Positions 6,977 to 16,018 are shown, counted from the stretch's first letter. The stretch: 64,000 nt of DNA from Spirochaetaceae bacterium (GCA_025355995.1 JANXYQ010000065.1:1-64000); one strand, 5' to 3'. Notes: a model not told the origin generated them from the sequence alone. A program made the numbers and translations.

Positions 6977-8098
6977 ATGCGCAGGATCATCCTGGCCGTC
7001 CTCGGTTTCTGCTTCTTTGCCGCCCTTTCAGCGCAGGGTTCCGCGCCTCGCGCCTCGGTCCGATACGGCGCCGGCTTCTCGATCGAATACGCGAAAGGCT
7101 ACAAGATACTCAGCGTGAAATCCCCCTGGCCGGGCGCGAGTTCCGGATTCACTTATGTCCTCTACCCCCGCGGCTCGGCCAAGCCTTCGGGTATAAAGGC
7201 CGACGGCTTTTTCGAGATCCCTCTTCGCAGGGTGGTAACATTCTCGACGACTTATATCCCGCAGATCGTGGCGGTGGGCGGCGCGAGCAGTGTTATAGGC
7301 GTGGACAGCGCCGCCTACGTGAACTCTCCGGAGATACGCGCGCGCATTAAATCGGGCGCGACCGTCGAGACGACCCGCAATTGGGCGCCAAACATCGAGC
7401 TCATGATCTCGCTCGCTCCGGACGCCGTTTTCACCTATGGCATGGGCAACGAGTGGGACAATCACCCCAAAATGGCCGAGGCCGGCCTGCCCATCATCAT
7501 CAGCGGCGAGTGGAACGAGGCCGAGCCCCTCGCCAGGGCCGAATGGGTGAAATTCATCGCGGCTTTCTACGACAAGGAGGACGTCGCGACGACCTACTTC
7601 GACAAGGTCGCCGCGGAATACGAGTGGGTGCGCGTGCGCGCCTCCGCCGCCGCGGGGAAGAAGCCCTCCGTCCTGGTGAATGGCCCCTTCCAAGGCACCT
7701 GGACCGTTTCGGGCGGAAGGAGCTTCATGGCCCGCTTCATAGCCGACGCCGGCGCCTCCTACCTCTGGGCCGACGACGTCGGATCCGGCGGTCTCACGCT
7801 CTCGATCGAGGCCGTCTACGAACGGGCGCTCAAAGCCGATATCTGGCTCAACCCCGCCCTGTCCGTCGACGCGCGGGCTGATATCGCCGCGCTCGACTCG
7901 CGCTTCGCGTCCCTGCCCGTGGTCGCCTCAGGGGAAATTTGGAACAACATTCTGCGCATGAGCCCGGGCGGCGGCAACGACTATTTCGAATCGGCCGTGC
8001 TCAATCCCGACAAGGTGCTGACGGACCTCGTCAAGATATTCCATCCCGGGCTGCTATCGGACAGGCCCTTCACTTATTATAAGAAAATAAGCGAATGA
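6977..8098 (+). CDS. btuF: Corrinoid ABC transporter, substrate-binding protein
   Basis: 373 residues from ATG 6977, directly after a strong purine-rich Shine-Dalgarno. An N-terminal signal peptide (MRRIILAVLGFCFFAALSAQ) exports it; there is no lipobox Cys. The rest is a periplasmic-binding fold of the BtuF/FepB type, with VTFSTTYIPQIVAVGGASSVIGV and NIELMISLAPDAVFTYGMGN as the paired lobe motifs. The family binds cobalamin or siderophores. The riboswitch upstream argues for a corrinoid. Its stop overlaps the permease start (ATGA). Confidence 0.88.
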   Translation: MRRIILAVLGFCFFAALSAQGSAPRASVRYGAGFSIEYAKGYKILSVKSPWPGASSGFTYVLYPRGSAKPSGIKADGFFEIPLRRVVTFSTTYIPQIVAVGGASSVIGVDSAAYVNSPEIRARIKSGATVETTRNWAPNIELMISLAPDAVFTYGMGNEWDNHPKMAEAGLPIIISGEWNEAEPLARAEWVKFIAAFYDKEDVATTYFDKVAAEYEWVRVRASAAAGKKPSVLVNGPFQGTWTVSGGRSFMARFIADAGASYLWADDVGSGGLTLSIEAVYERALKADIWLNPALSVDARADIAALDSRFASLPVVASGEIWNNILRMSPGGGNDYFESAVLNPDKVLTDLVKIFHPGLLSDRPFTYYKKISE

Positions 8099-9144
8099 AG
8101 GCCCGCGGCCCTGCGCCGGGAGCGCTCCTCGCGACCCTCGCCTGCGCGGCGGCGCTGCTCTTCGTCGCCGACCTCGCCTTGGGCTCCGTCCGCATCCCGC
8201 TCGTCGGCGTCGCGGACGCGCTGCTCGGCCGCGCGACCGACTCGGCCTGGGCCAGCATTGTGCTCATATTCCGGCTGCCCAAGGCGCTCACCGCGCTCTC
8301 CGCCGGGGCGGCCCTCGCCGTTTCGGGCCTCATATTGCAAACCGTCTTCCGCAATCCCCTCGCAGGGCCGGACTCGCTCGGCATAGGCGCCGGAGCCAGC
8401 GTCGGAGTCGCCATCGTCGTCCTGGCCGCGGGCTCCGCCGGGGGATCGGCCTTCCTCTCGGGCCTCGGGCTCGCGGGCTACGCCCTGCTCTCGATCGCCG
8501 CGAGCGCGGGCGCCTTCCTCGTCCTCCTCGTCATCCTCCTCTTCGCCCGGCGCGTCGAGAACGGCGTCACTCTCCTCATCGTCGGCCTGCTCGTCGGGTA
8601 CCTCGCTGGGAGCCTCGTCTCCCTCCTGGTCTATTTCGGCTCGCCGCAGAAGGTCCAGGTCTACCTCGGCTGGACCTACGGCTCCTTCTCCGCGGTTACC
8701 GCGCGCCAGCTCCCGGTGCTCTTCGCGGCGATCGGCCTCGGCCTCGCGATGACGGCGCGCACGTCCAAATCCCTCAACGCGCTGCTCATGGGCGACCGCT
8801 TCGCCGAGTCCCTCGGCGTCCGGGTCGCCGGAGCGAGGACCCGCGCCCTCCTGGCGGCGGCGCTCCTGGCGGGCGCGGCCACTGCCTTCTGCGGGCCCAT
8901 AGCCTTCCTGGGCATCGCCGCCCCGCAAGCCGCTCGGCGGATCCTGCGCGCGAGCGACCACGCCATCCTGATTCCCGGCGCGGCCCTCCTCGGCTCAGTC
9001 TTCGCCCTAGCCGCCGATATCGCTTCGCAGCTCCCAGGCGGGGGGACGGTCTTGCCGGTCAACCCGCTGCTGGCCCTAATCGGCGCGCCCATCATCCTGA
9101 GCATCTTCCTCCGCGGATCCCGCCAGGAAGGGAGTGCGCGATGA
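8095..9144 (+). CDS. btuC: Corrinoid ABC transporter, permease (FecCD family)
   Basis: 349 residues with about nine to ten hydrophobic segments, typical of BtuC/FecCD permeases, which form a dimeric inner-membrane channel. Family motifs include LPKALTALSAGAALAVSG near residue 62, GxxxQTVFRNPLAGPDSLGIGAGAS near residue 85, and FCGPIAFLGIAAPQAARR near residue 264. It overlaps both neighbours by 4 bp (ATGA), so the three genes are translated as one unit under the cobalamin riboswitch. Confidence 0.93.
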   Translation: MKARGPAPGALLATLACAAALLFVADLALGSVRIPLVGVADALLGRATDSAWASIVLIFRLPKALTALSAGAALAVSGLILQTVFRNPLAGPDSLGIGAGASVGVAIVVLAAGSAGGSAFLSGLGLAGYALLSIAASAGAFLVLLVILLFARRVENGVTLLIVGLLVGYLAGSLVSLLVYFGSPQKVQVYLGWTYGSFSAVTARQLPVLFAAIGLGLAMTARTSKSLNALLMGDRFAESLGVRVAGARTRALLAAALLAGAATAFCGPIAFLGIAAPQAARRILRASDHAILIPGAALLGSVFALAADIASQLPGGGTVLPVNPLLALIGAPIILSIFLRGSRQEGSAR

Positions 9145-10211
9145 AAGACGCCGCGGATGCTCCCCTTCTCTCCGCGAAGGGCCTCGCGATCGGCTGGGGA
9201 GGCCGGCTTGAGCGGCGCCTCTCCTCGGGGATCGATCTCGAGCTCAGGGGCGGCGACTTCGCGGCCTTGGTGGGGCCCAACGGCTCCGGCAAGTCGACCC
9301 TGCTCAGGACCCTCGTCGGGTTCCAGGCCCCGCTCAGCGGGGAGGTCTCGCTCTGCGGCAAATACGTTTACCGACTTACCGTAGAGGAGCGCTCGAAGCG
9401 GGCGGCCTGCGTCTTCACCGACCGCTACGACTCAGGCTATTTCACCGTCTTCGACATCGTGGCCTTCGGCCGCTATCCCTACACGGACGCGCGGAACCGC
9501 CTCGAGGCGCGGGACCTCGAGGCGGTGACCTCCGCCATCGCCGCGGTCGGACTGGCCGCGCTCGCGAGCCGCCGCTTCTCCGAACTCTCCGACGGTGAGC
9601 GCCAGAAAGCCCTCATCGCGAGGGCCATAGCCCAGGACTGCCCCCTCCTCGTCCTCGACGAGCCGACCGCCTTCCTCGACGCGCCGGCGAGGGTGGAGGT
9701 CTTCCATGTCGCCAGGGACCTCGCCAGATCCTCGGGCAAGGCGGTGGTCCTATCCACCCACGACATCGACCACGCGCTTCGCTACGCCGACTCGCTCTGG
9801 CTCATGGACGGACTGCACCGATTCTCATCGGGCGCACCGGAGGACCTGGCCACATCCGGAGCGATCGGGCGGGCCTTCGACGGCGAGGGTTTCCGCTTCG
9901 ATCCGAGAACGGGAGCCTTCCGCTCGGTCGAGGCTGGCAGGTCCTTCGCCGTCGAGCTCGATGCCCCGGCGGGCGTATCCCGCGCCTGGGCGGAGCGCCT
10001 AGTTGAGCGGCTGGGCCTCGTCGTGGCCCGGCACCTCCATGAAGGATCCGAGGCCATCGCGCGAGTCTCTATCGAGGAAGGAGAGGCCGGACCGCTTTTC
10101 TCCCTTCGCGAAGCCGGTTCCGGATCGAGGGGATCGGAGGCGGCGAGCTACGGCGAGCTGGCCCGCCTGCTGGCGGACTTGGCGGAGGCGCGCGAACGAA
10201 CGAGTAAATAG
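9141..10211 (+). CDS. btuD: Corrinoid ABC transporter, ATP-binding protein
   Basis: 356 residues. Walker A is GPNGSGKST (about 48-56), the signature is LSDGERQ (about 151), Walker B is LLVLDEPTAF, and the switch His is in STHDIDHAL. The ABC domain ends near residue 250. About 100 extra residues follow with a separate alpha/beta look (around VELDAPAGVSRAWAERLVERL); such a tail is absent from E. coli BtuD and its role is unknown. It powers import through the BtuC-like permease. The last 64 bp overlap the convergent gene at 10148-10867. Confidence 0.9.
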   Translation: MKDAADAPLLSAKGLAIGWGGRLERRLSSGIDLELRGGDFAALVGPNGSGKSTLLRTLVGFQAPLSGEVSLCGKYVYRLTVEERSKRAACVFTDRYDSGYFTVFDIVAFGRYPYTDARNRLEARDLEAVTSAIAAVGLAALASRRFSELSDGERQKALIARAIAQDCPLLVLDEPTAFLDAPARVEVFHVARDLARSSGKAVVLSTHDIDHALRYADSLWLMDGLHRFSSGAPEDLATSGAIGRAFDGEGFRFDPRTGAFRSVEAGRSFAVELDAPAGVSRAWAERLVERLGLVVARHLHEGSEAIARVSIEEGEAGPLFSLREAGSGSRGSEAASYGELARLLADLAEARERTSK

Positions 10212-10867
10212 GCGGGAACTAGTACGATCATCAGCATCGCGACGAGAAGATAGGCATCCGCAGCGTTCGAGTAGACGTAGGTACCAATCGCCGGCCTGTA
10301 AATTCCGAAATAATCGATCACCGCGAAGGGGGGCGCTAGGATGGACGCGCAATTGCCTATCGTCCCGGCGAGCAGGAAGAGGGACAGTGCCTTGTAATAT
10401 GGCATAGTTACCGTAAGGTACAGCGTGAATCCGATGGCGAAAGGGCCTAGCGCTCTGAGGACGCCTCGCAGGTATTGGGAGAGCGATAATCTCATCGAGT
10501 CATGGAGGCCGAGCGCGACCGCGGCGGCGAGGCAATATACCGCGACGACGGCGATCGTCTTGATCCAAGGCCGTACCGCCATCCTATGCCAGAGCACGAT
10601 CGCCATGGCGAGGACGAGGAATACCGCGAGCGTGCAGGCGACGAAGGCGTCGTCCATGACGATGCCGTAGCGGCTCAGGATTCGCGACTGGTCGAAGCCG
10701 AAGCCGGAGAAGTTCTCGACGTACCCGAGGCGGATAGGCCCGCCATGGACCGGATCCGACCGGCTGCGCAGGAATGCCCAGGCGCCCGCCTTAAGCGTCG
10801 CATCGACCAGGACAAGGGCGATGAGCGCCCTCTCTCTCTTCCCCAGTGCCATGAGCAATATACGCAT
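10148..10867 (-). CDS. Signal peptidase II-like (LspA family) membrane protein
   Basis: 239 residues from the ATG at 10867, chosen for AGGCGG 4 nt upstream; a GTG at 10921 is an alternative. There are about five hydrophobic segments. The LspA family removes lipoprotein signal peptides and uses two Asp: one in G-x-V-x-D-F and one in FNxADxxI. Here the equivalents are AVIDYFGIYRP and YVYSNAADAYLL, following AGTIGNCASI where LspA has GGAxGN. Both Asp are therefore kept, but the rest is divergent and longer than normal LspA (about 160 aa). Probably a paralogue, not the housekeeping enzyme. Confidence 0.6.
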   Translation of the reverse strand: MRILLMALGKRERALIALVLVDATLKAGAWAFLRSRSDPVHGGPIRLGYVENFSGFGFDQSRILSRYGIVMDDAFVACTLAVFLVLAMAIVLWHRMAVRPWIKTIAVVAVYCLAAAVALGLHDSMRLSLSQYLRGVLRALGPFAIGFTLYLTVTMPYYKALSLFLLAGTIGNCASILAPPFAVIDYFGIYRPAIGTYVYSNAADAYLLVAMLMIVLVPAYLLVRSRASAKSASRRASSP

Positions 10868-10932
10868 AGACCGCCTGCTTTGATCAATCGGGAAGGGCAT
10901 TCGCATGAATGGTGCAGTCACCGGACTTGCCC

Positions 10933-10938
10933 TATAAT
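10933..10938 (+). promoter_or_regulatory. -10 box of the Uma2 gene (leaderless type)
   Basis: A perfect TATAAT ends 6 nt before the ATG at 10945. No convincing -35 box is seen. The predicted transcript would begin at or next to the start codon. Confidence 0.5.
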
Positions 10939-10944
10939 TGAGGC

Positions 10945-11571
10945 ATGCGCATGGGTTATCCTGCCGATGAAAGCGAAACCCGTTTCGCCTGCGTCCGCAA
11001 TAAAACCTGGCCTGACCAGGACCGCTGGGAGCTCATCAACGGGGTAGCATCCGACATGAGCCCCGCTCCGAACTATGCTCGCCGGCGAAAACTTGGTTGG
11101 CAATTAACCCTCGTATCCTCCTGGATCAAAGATCGCGGCGGTCCCTGCGAGGCCTTCATAGCTCCAGCCGACGCGCTCCTTCCCCGAGGGACCGAGGACG
11201 AGGACGAGGACGAGATAGATTGCATAGTCCAACCTGACCTCTTCGTGGTCTGCGACCCGACGAAAGTAGGTCCGAACCTACCCCGGGGAGCGCCGGACTT
11301 CATAGTCGAGATACTCTCTCCCCGCACCAGCCGCAAGGACCAAAACGAAAAGCTTCGCCTCTATGAGCGCGCGGGCAGGCGAGAGTATTGGACTATCGAT
11401 CCGGCGGGGCATTGGCTGCGCGATTACTTGCTCCCGGGGTCCGTCTACGGAGAGGGAACTCTCCTAGAGGAGCGAGGCCGAGTAGAAAGCGCGGTCTTGA
11501 GCGACCGGCAAGGCTCAGCCTTCTCGATCGACGTCGATGGGCTCCTCGCAGAAGGATCCGCCTCGCGGTGA
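10945..11571 (+). CDS. Uma2 family (DUF820) putative endonuclease
   Basis: 208 residues. The family pattern is clear: WELINGVASDMSPAP near residue 28, the acidic loop and IVQPDLFVVCDPTK near residue 92, and APDFIVEILSPRTSRKDQNEKLRLYERAGRREYW near residue 113. These contain the PD-(D/E)xK-type Asp, Glu and Lys residues. The biological role of Uma2 proteins is unresolved. A tract of GAN codons gives TEDEDEDEIDC. The ATG at 10945 would be leaderless; ATG 10951 has GAGG 7 nt upstream and is a second choice. The stop overlaps the start of the next gene. Confidence 0.85.
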   Translation: MRMGYPADESETRFACVRNKTWPDQDRWELINGVASDMSPAPNYARRRKLGWQLTLVSSWIKDRGGPCEAFIAPADALLPRGTEDEDEDEIDCIVQPDLFVVCDPTKVGPNLPRGAPDFIVEILSPRTSRKDQNEKLRLYERAGRREYWTIDPAGHWLRDYLLPGSVYGEGTLLEERGRVESAVLSDRQGSAFSIDVDGLLAEGSASR

Positions 11572-12302
11572 TGGACGGCGTTGCCCAATCCAGGCCTGGT
11601 CCCTATTCCGCGAGCGGGCCGGCCGGCGCCGTTCCCGTGGCCGCGCGCCTGCTCCGAGATCGCTATGGCGCCTACCCCGACGAGAGCTCCGGACCCGTCC
11701 TAGACCAACTCGTCTGGTTCCTCCTCAGCACGAGGACCACCGTCGAGAACTGCGAGGCAGCCTACTCCGCCCTGCGCTCGCGATACGGCGACTGGTCCCT
11801 GGTGGCCGAGGCGCCGCCCGAATACGTCTGCGAATGCATCAAGCCCGCCGGCCTCTGGCGGGAGAGGGCCAAGAATCTCCTAGCCTCCTTGGCGACAATC
11901 CGGACTCGCTTCGGCGCCGAGAGCCTGGAGGGCCTCAGGTCTTGGAGCGACGAGGACTGCGAGGCGTTCCTCCTGTCATTGCCCGGCGTCGGGCTCAAGG
12001 TCGCGCGCTGCGTCCTCTCCTTCGGCCTCGCCCGCCCTTCCTTCGCCGTAGACGCCCATATATGGCGAATCGCCCGCCGCCTCGGCTGGCATGCCTTCCC
12101 GGGAGACGCCCCGACGCGGCGCGGGGCCGACGCGATCCAGGAGCTGGCCCGCGCCGCCGCAGATCCCCTCTCCCTACACGTCAACCTCATCCGCCTCGGC
12201 CGGGAGTACTGTCCGGCCGGCGAGCCGCGCTGCAGCGATTGCCCGATCTCGGGAGTCTGTGCGACGGGCATTTCGAGGGCTGGCACCTCGAACCCGGCTT
12301 GA
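11571..12302 (+). CDS. Endonuclease III-like DNA glycosylase/AP lyase
   Basis: 243 residues from an ATG overlapping the Uma2 stop (TGATG). The helix-hairpin-helix is LLSLPGVGLKVARCVL, with the lyase Lys, followed by FAVDAHIWRIARRLG with the catalytic Asp. A [4Fe-4S] loop follows at the C-terminus: CPAGEPRCSDCPISGVC (C-x6-C-x2-C-x5-C). It should excise damaged pyrimidines and cut the abasic site. The N-terminal 30 residues are unconserved. Close to Nth, but divergent enough that another HhH-GPD subfamily is possible. Its TGA overlaps the -35 box of the next promoter. Confidence 0.85.
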   Translation: MDGVAQSRPGPYSASGPAGAVPVAARLLRDRYGAYPDESSGPVLDQLVWFLLSTRTTVENCEAAYSALRSRYGDWSLVAEAPPEYVCECIKPAGLWRERAKNLLASLATIRTRFGAESLEGLRSWSDEDCEAFLLSLPGVGLKVARCVLSFGLARPSFAVDAHIWRIARRLGWHAFPGDAPTRRGADAIQELARAAADPLSLHVNLIRLGREYCPAGEPRCSDCPISGVCATGISRAGTSNPA

Positions 12303-12326
12303 AAACCAGGGGAGCGGCGCTATAAT
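12299..12326 (+). promoter_or_regulatory. Promoter of the lipoprotein gene
   Basis: TTGAAA (12299-12304), a 16-bp spacer and a perfect TATAAT (12321-12326). The TTGA of the -35 box includes the TGA stop of the glycosylase gene. The start codon is at 12360 with CGGAGG upstream, so the leader is about 27 nt. Confidence 0.75.
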
Positions 12327-12359
12327 ACATTTTCGTCATTTAAAATTATCGGAGGATAC

Positions 12360-13538
12360 ATGTTTAAAAAAGCCGTCCAGCTCTTTCTCGCCCTGCTCCT
12401 GGCCTCCTGCGCCGGCCTCCCCTCGAGCAGCGGGTCGACTCCCAGGATCAGGCTCCAGCTCTGGCAGGTAGGCTCGCCCTATAAAGGCGACACTCAGTCG
12501 ACCGTTCCCCCTCAAGCACTCGTCGACGCCTGCAGGAAGCTCGGCCTAAGCCTCTCGATGCGCGCCTTCCCCGCGAAGGGCTTCTACGACGTGCTGAGCT
12601 CGGCCTTCGCCGAGGGCAAGCAGCCCGATATCCTGTTCTTCGACAACATGGGCATCCTCAAAGGCGCGAAGACCTCCGCCGGCGCATTTACCGGCCTCGA
12701 GAGCGAGCCGAGCCTGCGAGACTCCCTAATGCAGGTGTCCGAGTCGCTGAACTACGCGCGCGGCTGGCAATACCTGATCAAGGGCTCCGCGAACCACGAG
12801 GCGGCTAGGAAGCTAGTCCTGCGCGAGCTCGACAAGCCCTGCGAGACCCTGCCGGAGGGCCTAGCCGAGGCCGCGTCGCTCGCCGCCGCCGCAGTCGCGA
12901 AGCGGGACGAAGCCGCCGTCCTGGAACTATCCGGCGGGGGTTTCGCCCTCGAGACGAACTTCATCAACCCGCCTGAAGCCGGATCGGGCCTGGGCGAAAG
13001 TCTCATCTTCGATTCCTGGGGCAACGACCACCTTGCCTTCACGAGCGCCTCGCTGAGCTACGAGGGAGAGCGCTCCATCGGGACCAAGCGCTACCTTCTC
13101 GTCTTCGCCAAGGCCGATGCGGGCTGGAGGCTCATGGACGCGTCGGATGCCTGGGCCTTCCCCGCGACGCTCCGAGCGAGGCTCCCGGCGCTCAAGGGCG
13201 CGCAGGGGCTCCTGGCTTTCGGCCTCACCGGGCCAGCCGAGGGGAGCCGCTTCCCCAAGCGCTTCCCGGAGGCCGAGCGCCCGATGATCTCCTGGGGCTC
13301 GGCGGGCGGCAATGCCAGGATCTATCTCCTGGAGTGGCAGTACGGCTGGGGACCCGCCAAGAGCATTACGTGGTCGGCAAGCGGGTTCATGCCCTTCATA
13401 CCAGCCTCCGGCTCGGCCAAGCTGGAGTTACGCGCGCCGGGGATAGGGGCCCAGCCCCATAAAGTCAGGATCTGGGCGATCGACGGGGCGGGGACAGTCG
13501 AGACTTCGCCGTGGAGGACCTTCTCGTACGACAGCTGA
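12360..13538 (+). CDS. Hypothetical lipoprotein
   Basis: 392 residues. A type II signal peptide with lipobox LLASC places a lipidated Cys at about residue 17. The N-terminal third (RIRLQLWQVG; GKQPDILFFDN) resembles the first lobe of extracellular solute-binding proteins, but the remainder does not follow that fold in an obvious way. The C-terminal about 90 residues (ISWGSAGGNARIYLLEWQYG; APGIGAQPHKVRIWAIDG) look like a beta-sandwich. It stands alone with its own promoter. I do not recognise a named family. Confidence 0.7.
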   Translation: MFKKAVQLFLALLLASCAGLPSSSGSTPRIRLQLWQVGSPYKGDTQSTVPPQALVDACRKLGLSLSMRAFPAKGFYDVLSSAFAEGKQPDILFFDNMGILKGAKTSAGAFTGLESEPSLRDSLMQVSESLNYARGWQYLIKGSANHEAARKLVLRELDKPCETLPEGLAEAASLAAAAVAKRDEAAVLELSGGGFALETNFINPPEAGSGLGESLIFDSWGNDHLAFTSASLSYEGERSIGTKRYLLVFAKADAGWRLMDASDAWAFPATLRARLPALKGAQGLLAFGLTGPAEGSRFPKRFPEAERPMISWGSAGGNARIYLLEWQYGWGPAKSITWSASGFMPFIPASGSAKLELRAPGIGAQPHKVRIWAIDGAGTVETSPWRTFSYDS

Positions 13539-13589
13539 GCGGTCCGTCGAGGCCATCGCTCCCGACCGACTCGGCGGTCCGCATCTCGG

Positions 13590-14033
13590 TCAATGCCTCT
13601 CGAGTTTACCCTTCACCGCAGCGAGCATCAGATTCCAATTCTTCTCGGAGTGCTCCGCCGATTCCCTCGTCCCCGAATTGCTTTGGCTGATGGAGATCAG
13701 GACCCCGCCCGGAGCCGGATCGAAGGAATACGCGACTTCGTAATGATTCTCCGGCGCGTCGGGCAGGCCCGTCATCGCCGAGAAATAATCGTAGCGGAAC
13801 AACCGAGGCGCGCGGTGCTCCAGCACCGTACCGCGGTCCTCGAAGGCCTTGCCCTCCCATACTCCCGACCAGGTTATGGGGCTCCCGACCTTAAGGTCGC
13901 TCACAAAGGAGATGCCGAAGAAGAACTCTGCGCTCTTCACCGGGTCCATGAAACAGGACCAAGCCTCCTCGACCGGCGCGTCGACGAGTACCTCGGCCCG
14001 GATGGCGAAAGATTTTCCCTCGGCTCGAATCAT
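13590..14033 (-). CDS. SRPBCC/AHSA1-type domain protein
   Basis: 147 residues. The pattern AEVLVDAPVEEAWSCFMDPVKSAEFFFG near the N-terminus, then ITWSGVWEGKAFEDRGTVLE, and the C-terminal helix HSEKNWNLMLAAVKGKLE are typical of the START-like AHSA1 group, which binds hydrophobic ligands or partners. The ligand is unknown. GGAGG precedes the ATG. It is downstream of the eno terminator and has its own TATCTT-like -10. Confidence 0.82.
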   Translation of the reverse strand: MIRAEGKSFAIRAEVLVDAPVEEAWSCFMDPVKSAEFFFGISFVSDLKVGSPITWSGVWEGKAFEDRGTVLEHRAPRLFRYDYFSAMTGLPDAPENHYEVAYSFDPAPGGVLISISQSNSGTRESAEHSEKNWNLMLAAVKGKLERH

Positions 14034-14080
14034 GTAGGTCCTCCATCCTCCGAAGATAGCGAAAATGGCGGCGCGGCGGC

Positions 14081-14116
14081 GAAAATAAAAGGCCGCGCCG
14101 GTTGCCCGGCGCGGCC
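14081..14116 (-). terminator. Rho-independent terminator of eno
   Basis: An 11-bp perfect GC stem (14091-14101 with 14106-14116, 4-nt loop) is followed on the minus strand by TTTTATTTTC (14090-14081). It lies about 55 nt past the eno stop and shields the SRPBCC gene. Confidence 0.9.
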
Positions 14117-14172
14117 CGCTAAAGCGCGACGCGGAAGACGCGTCTTCGGCGCTTATTCCCTCTCGCGATTCC

Positions 14173-15471
14173 TTATTTCTTGATGCTGTAGAAGGCCTTG
14201 CGCCCGGCGTACTCGGCGATGCCCTCCATCTCGTCCTCGATGCGCATCAGCTGGTTGTACTTGCAGATGCGGTCGGTGCGCGACATGGAGCCCGTCTTGA
14301 TCTGGCCGGTCTCGCGCGCGACGACGAGGTCGGCGATGAACGCGTCCTCGGTCTCCCCGGAGCGATGCGATACGATGGCCGTGTAGTTGGCCTTCTTGGC
14401 CATGTCGATAGCCTCGATGGTCTCGGTGACGGTGCCGATCTGATTGAGCTTGATGAGAATGGAATTGCATGCGCCCATGGCGATGCCCTTTTCGAGACGC
14501 TTGGTGTTCGTGACGAAGAAATCGTCGCCCATGATCTGGATCCGGTTGCCGAGGGCTTTCGTGAGCTTGACATAGCCATCCCAGTCGTTCTGGTCCAGGC
14601 CGTCCTCGATGGAAATGATCGGGTACTTGTTCACCCATTTGGTGTAGAGCTCGATCATGTCGTCGGCGCTGAAGAGCTTGCTCGGGTTGGACTTCCAGAA
14701 CTTGTAACCCTTGCGGTCGCCCTCGTCGAAGAGCTCGGAGGAGGCGCAATCGAGGGCTATCGCTATGTCGTCGCCTGGCTTGTAGCCGGCCTTCTCGATG
14801 GCCTTCATGATGTAGTCGAGCGCGTCCTCGTTGCCGATGTTGGGCGCGAAGCCGCCCTCGTCCCCGACGGACGTGTTGTGGCCGTCGGCCTTGAGAAGGG
14901 ACTTGAGATTGTGGAATACCTCGGCGGTCATGCGCACGGCCTCGCGGATGGAGTCCGCGCCGACGGGCATCACCATGAACTCCTGGAGGTCGACCTTGTT
15001 GTCCGCGTGCTTCCCGCCGTTGATGATGTTGGCCATGGGCACAGGAAGGAGGGTAGTGTGAGGCCCGCCCAGGTACTTATAGAGGGGGATGCCGAGGAAA
15101 TCGGCGGCGGCGCGGGCGACGGCCATGGAAACGCCGAGAATGGCGTTGGCGCCAAGCTTGGCCTTGTTCTCGGTCCCGTCCAGGTCGATCATGGTGCGGT
15201 CGATATCCACTTGCTCGAGGGCGTCGAGGCCGCAGATCTCGGAGGCGATGGCGGTGTTGACGTTCTCGACAGCCTTCAGCACGCCTTTACCGAGATAGCG
15301 TTTCTTATCCCCGTCGCGTAGCTCTACGGCCTCGTACTCGCCGGTGCTGGCCCCGGAGGGAACGGCGGCGCGGCCGAGGGTGCCGTCCTCGAGTACGACA
15401 TCTACTTCAACGGTGGGATTCCCGCGGGAATCGAGGATCTCGCGCGCCTCGACATATTCGATAATGCTCAT
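14173..15471 (-). CDS. eno: Enolase
   Basis: 432 residues, full length. Enolase converts 2-phosphoglycerate to phosphoenolpyruvate in glycolysis. The start [20 protein letters not shown], the loop [17 protein letters not shown], the metal ligands in [21 protein letters not shown] and [10 protein letters not shown], and the catalytic Lys in [14 protein letters not shown] followed by [15 protein letters not shown] are all intact. GAGGAG lies before the ATG. It has its own promoter (15510-15538) and terminator, so it is monocistronic. Confidence 0.98.
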   Translation of the reverse strand: MSIIEYVEAREILDSRGNPTVEVDVVLEDGTLGRAAVPSGASTGEYEAVELRDGDKKRYLGKGVLKAVENVNTAIASEICGLDALEQVDIDRTMIDLDGTENKAKLGANAILGVSMAVARAAADFLGIPLYKYLGGPHTTLLPVPMANIINGGKHADNKVDLQEFMVMPVGADSIREAVRMTAEVFHNLKSLLKADGHNTSVGDEGGFAPNIGNEDALDYIMKAIEKAGYKPGDDIAIALDCASSELFDEGDRKGYKFWKSNPSKLFSADDMIELYTKWVNKYPIISIEDGLDQNDWDGYVKLTKALGNRIQIMGDDFFVTNTKRLEKGIAMGACNSILIKLNQIGTVTETIEAIDMAKKANYTAIVSHRSGETEDAFIADLVVARETGQIKTGSMSRTDRICKYNQLMRIEDEMEGIAEYAGRKAFYSIKK

Positions 15472-15509
15472 ATAACTCTCCTCACGTGTCAGGATTGTGG
15501 ATCGTTAAA

Positions 15510-15538
15510 ACACTATCGGCGGGACAGTGCGGAGTCAA
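15510..15538 (-). promoter_or_regulatory. Promoter of eno
   Basis: TTGACT (15538-15533), a 17-bp spacer and TAGTGT (15515-15510) on the minus strand. The TGA inside TTGACT is the stop codon of the frameshifted upstream gene. The leader is about 30 nt. Confidence 0.7.
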
Positions 15539-15964
15539 GGGAGGCCCGACACCGAAGCCCTCCGCTTAACTTCCTTCGCCACGCTGTCGAGCGTGCCCTT
15601 GAGCTCCGTCGGCGTGAAGCTCCGCAGGATGAATTCCAGGCCGAGGCCGGACTTGCGGAGTCCAGGCCTGGAATAGGCGAGGAGGTAGACGAGCCTTCGC
15701 ATACCACGAGGTATAGGCCTCGAATATATTCCCGTCCAGGCTCTTGAGGAGGCGATATCCGACCCTCTCCTCGACCCTGGACTGGAGGAGACTGGGAGAG
15801 TAGGCCGAAGGAGCCGAGGCGACGGCGAGCGCGTCTATCACCATCGCCAGGGGGACGTCGTAGACGCCATGCGCCTGGCCGAAGCCCCTGAGTCGCCATT
15901 CTCCGCTCGAGGGATCCTTGTACTTCTCCGCGGACATCGAGATCAGTGTCGGCCTTCCGATCAA
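15535..15964 (-). pseudogene. Frameshifted hypothetical gene downstream of parB
   Basis: The first frame reads from a TTG at 15964 (or ATG 15937) through WRLRGFGQAHGVYDVP and ends its sensible part at AYTSWYAK near 15695. The next frame then gives LVYLLAYSRPGLRKSGLGLE and a good C-terminus to a TGA at 15535-15537. Removing one G from the GG run in AAGGCTC (about 15690) joins them into a protein of about 140 residues. The family is not recognised. Either a true inactivating insertion or a sequencing error. It is the third gene after parA and parB. Confidence 0.6.
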
Positions 15965-16018
15965 GGTGGACAGATCAGTACCCGCGGGGAGGCATCATAT
16001 CCCCCGTTCGACGAGCGG

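Noticed and set aside
10945-12302. Uma2 plus endonuclease III-like pair as a defence module
   Set aside because: The two genes overlap, but neither carries defence-specific domains, and Uma2 genes are widely scattered; co-occurrence alone does not support a system.
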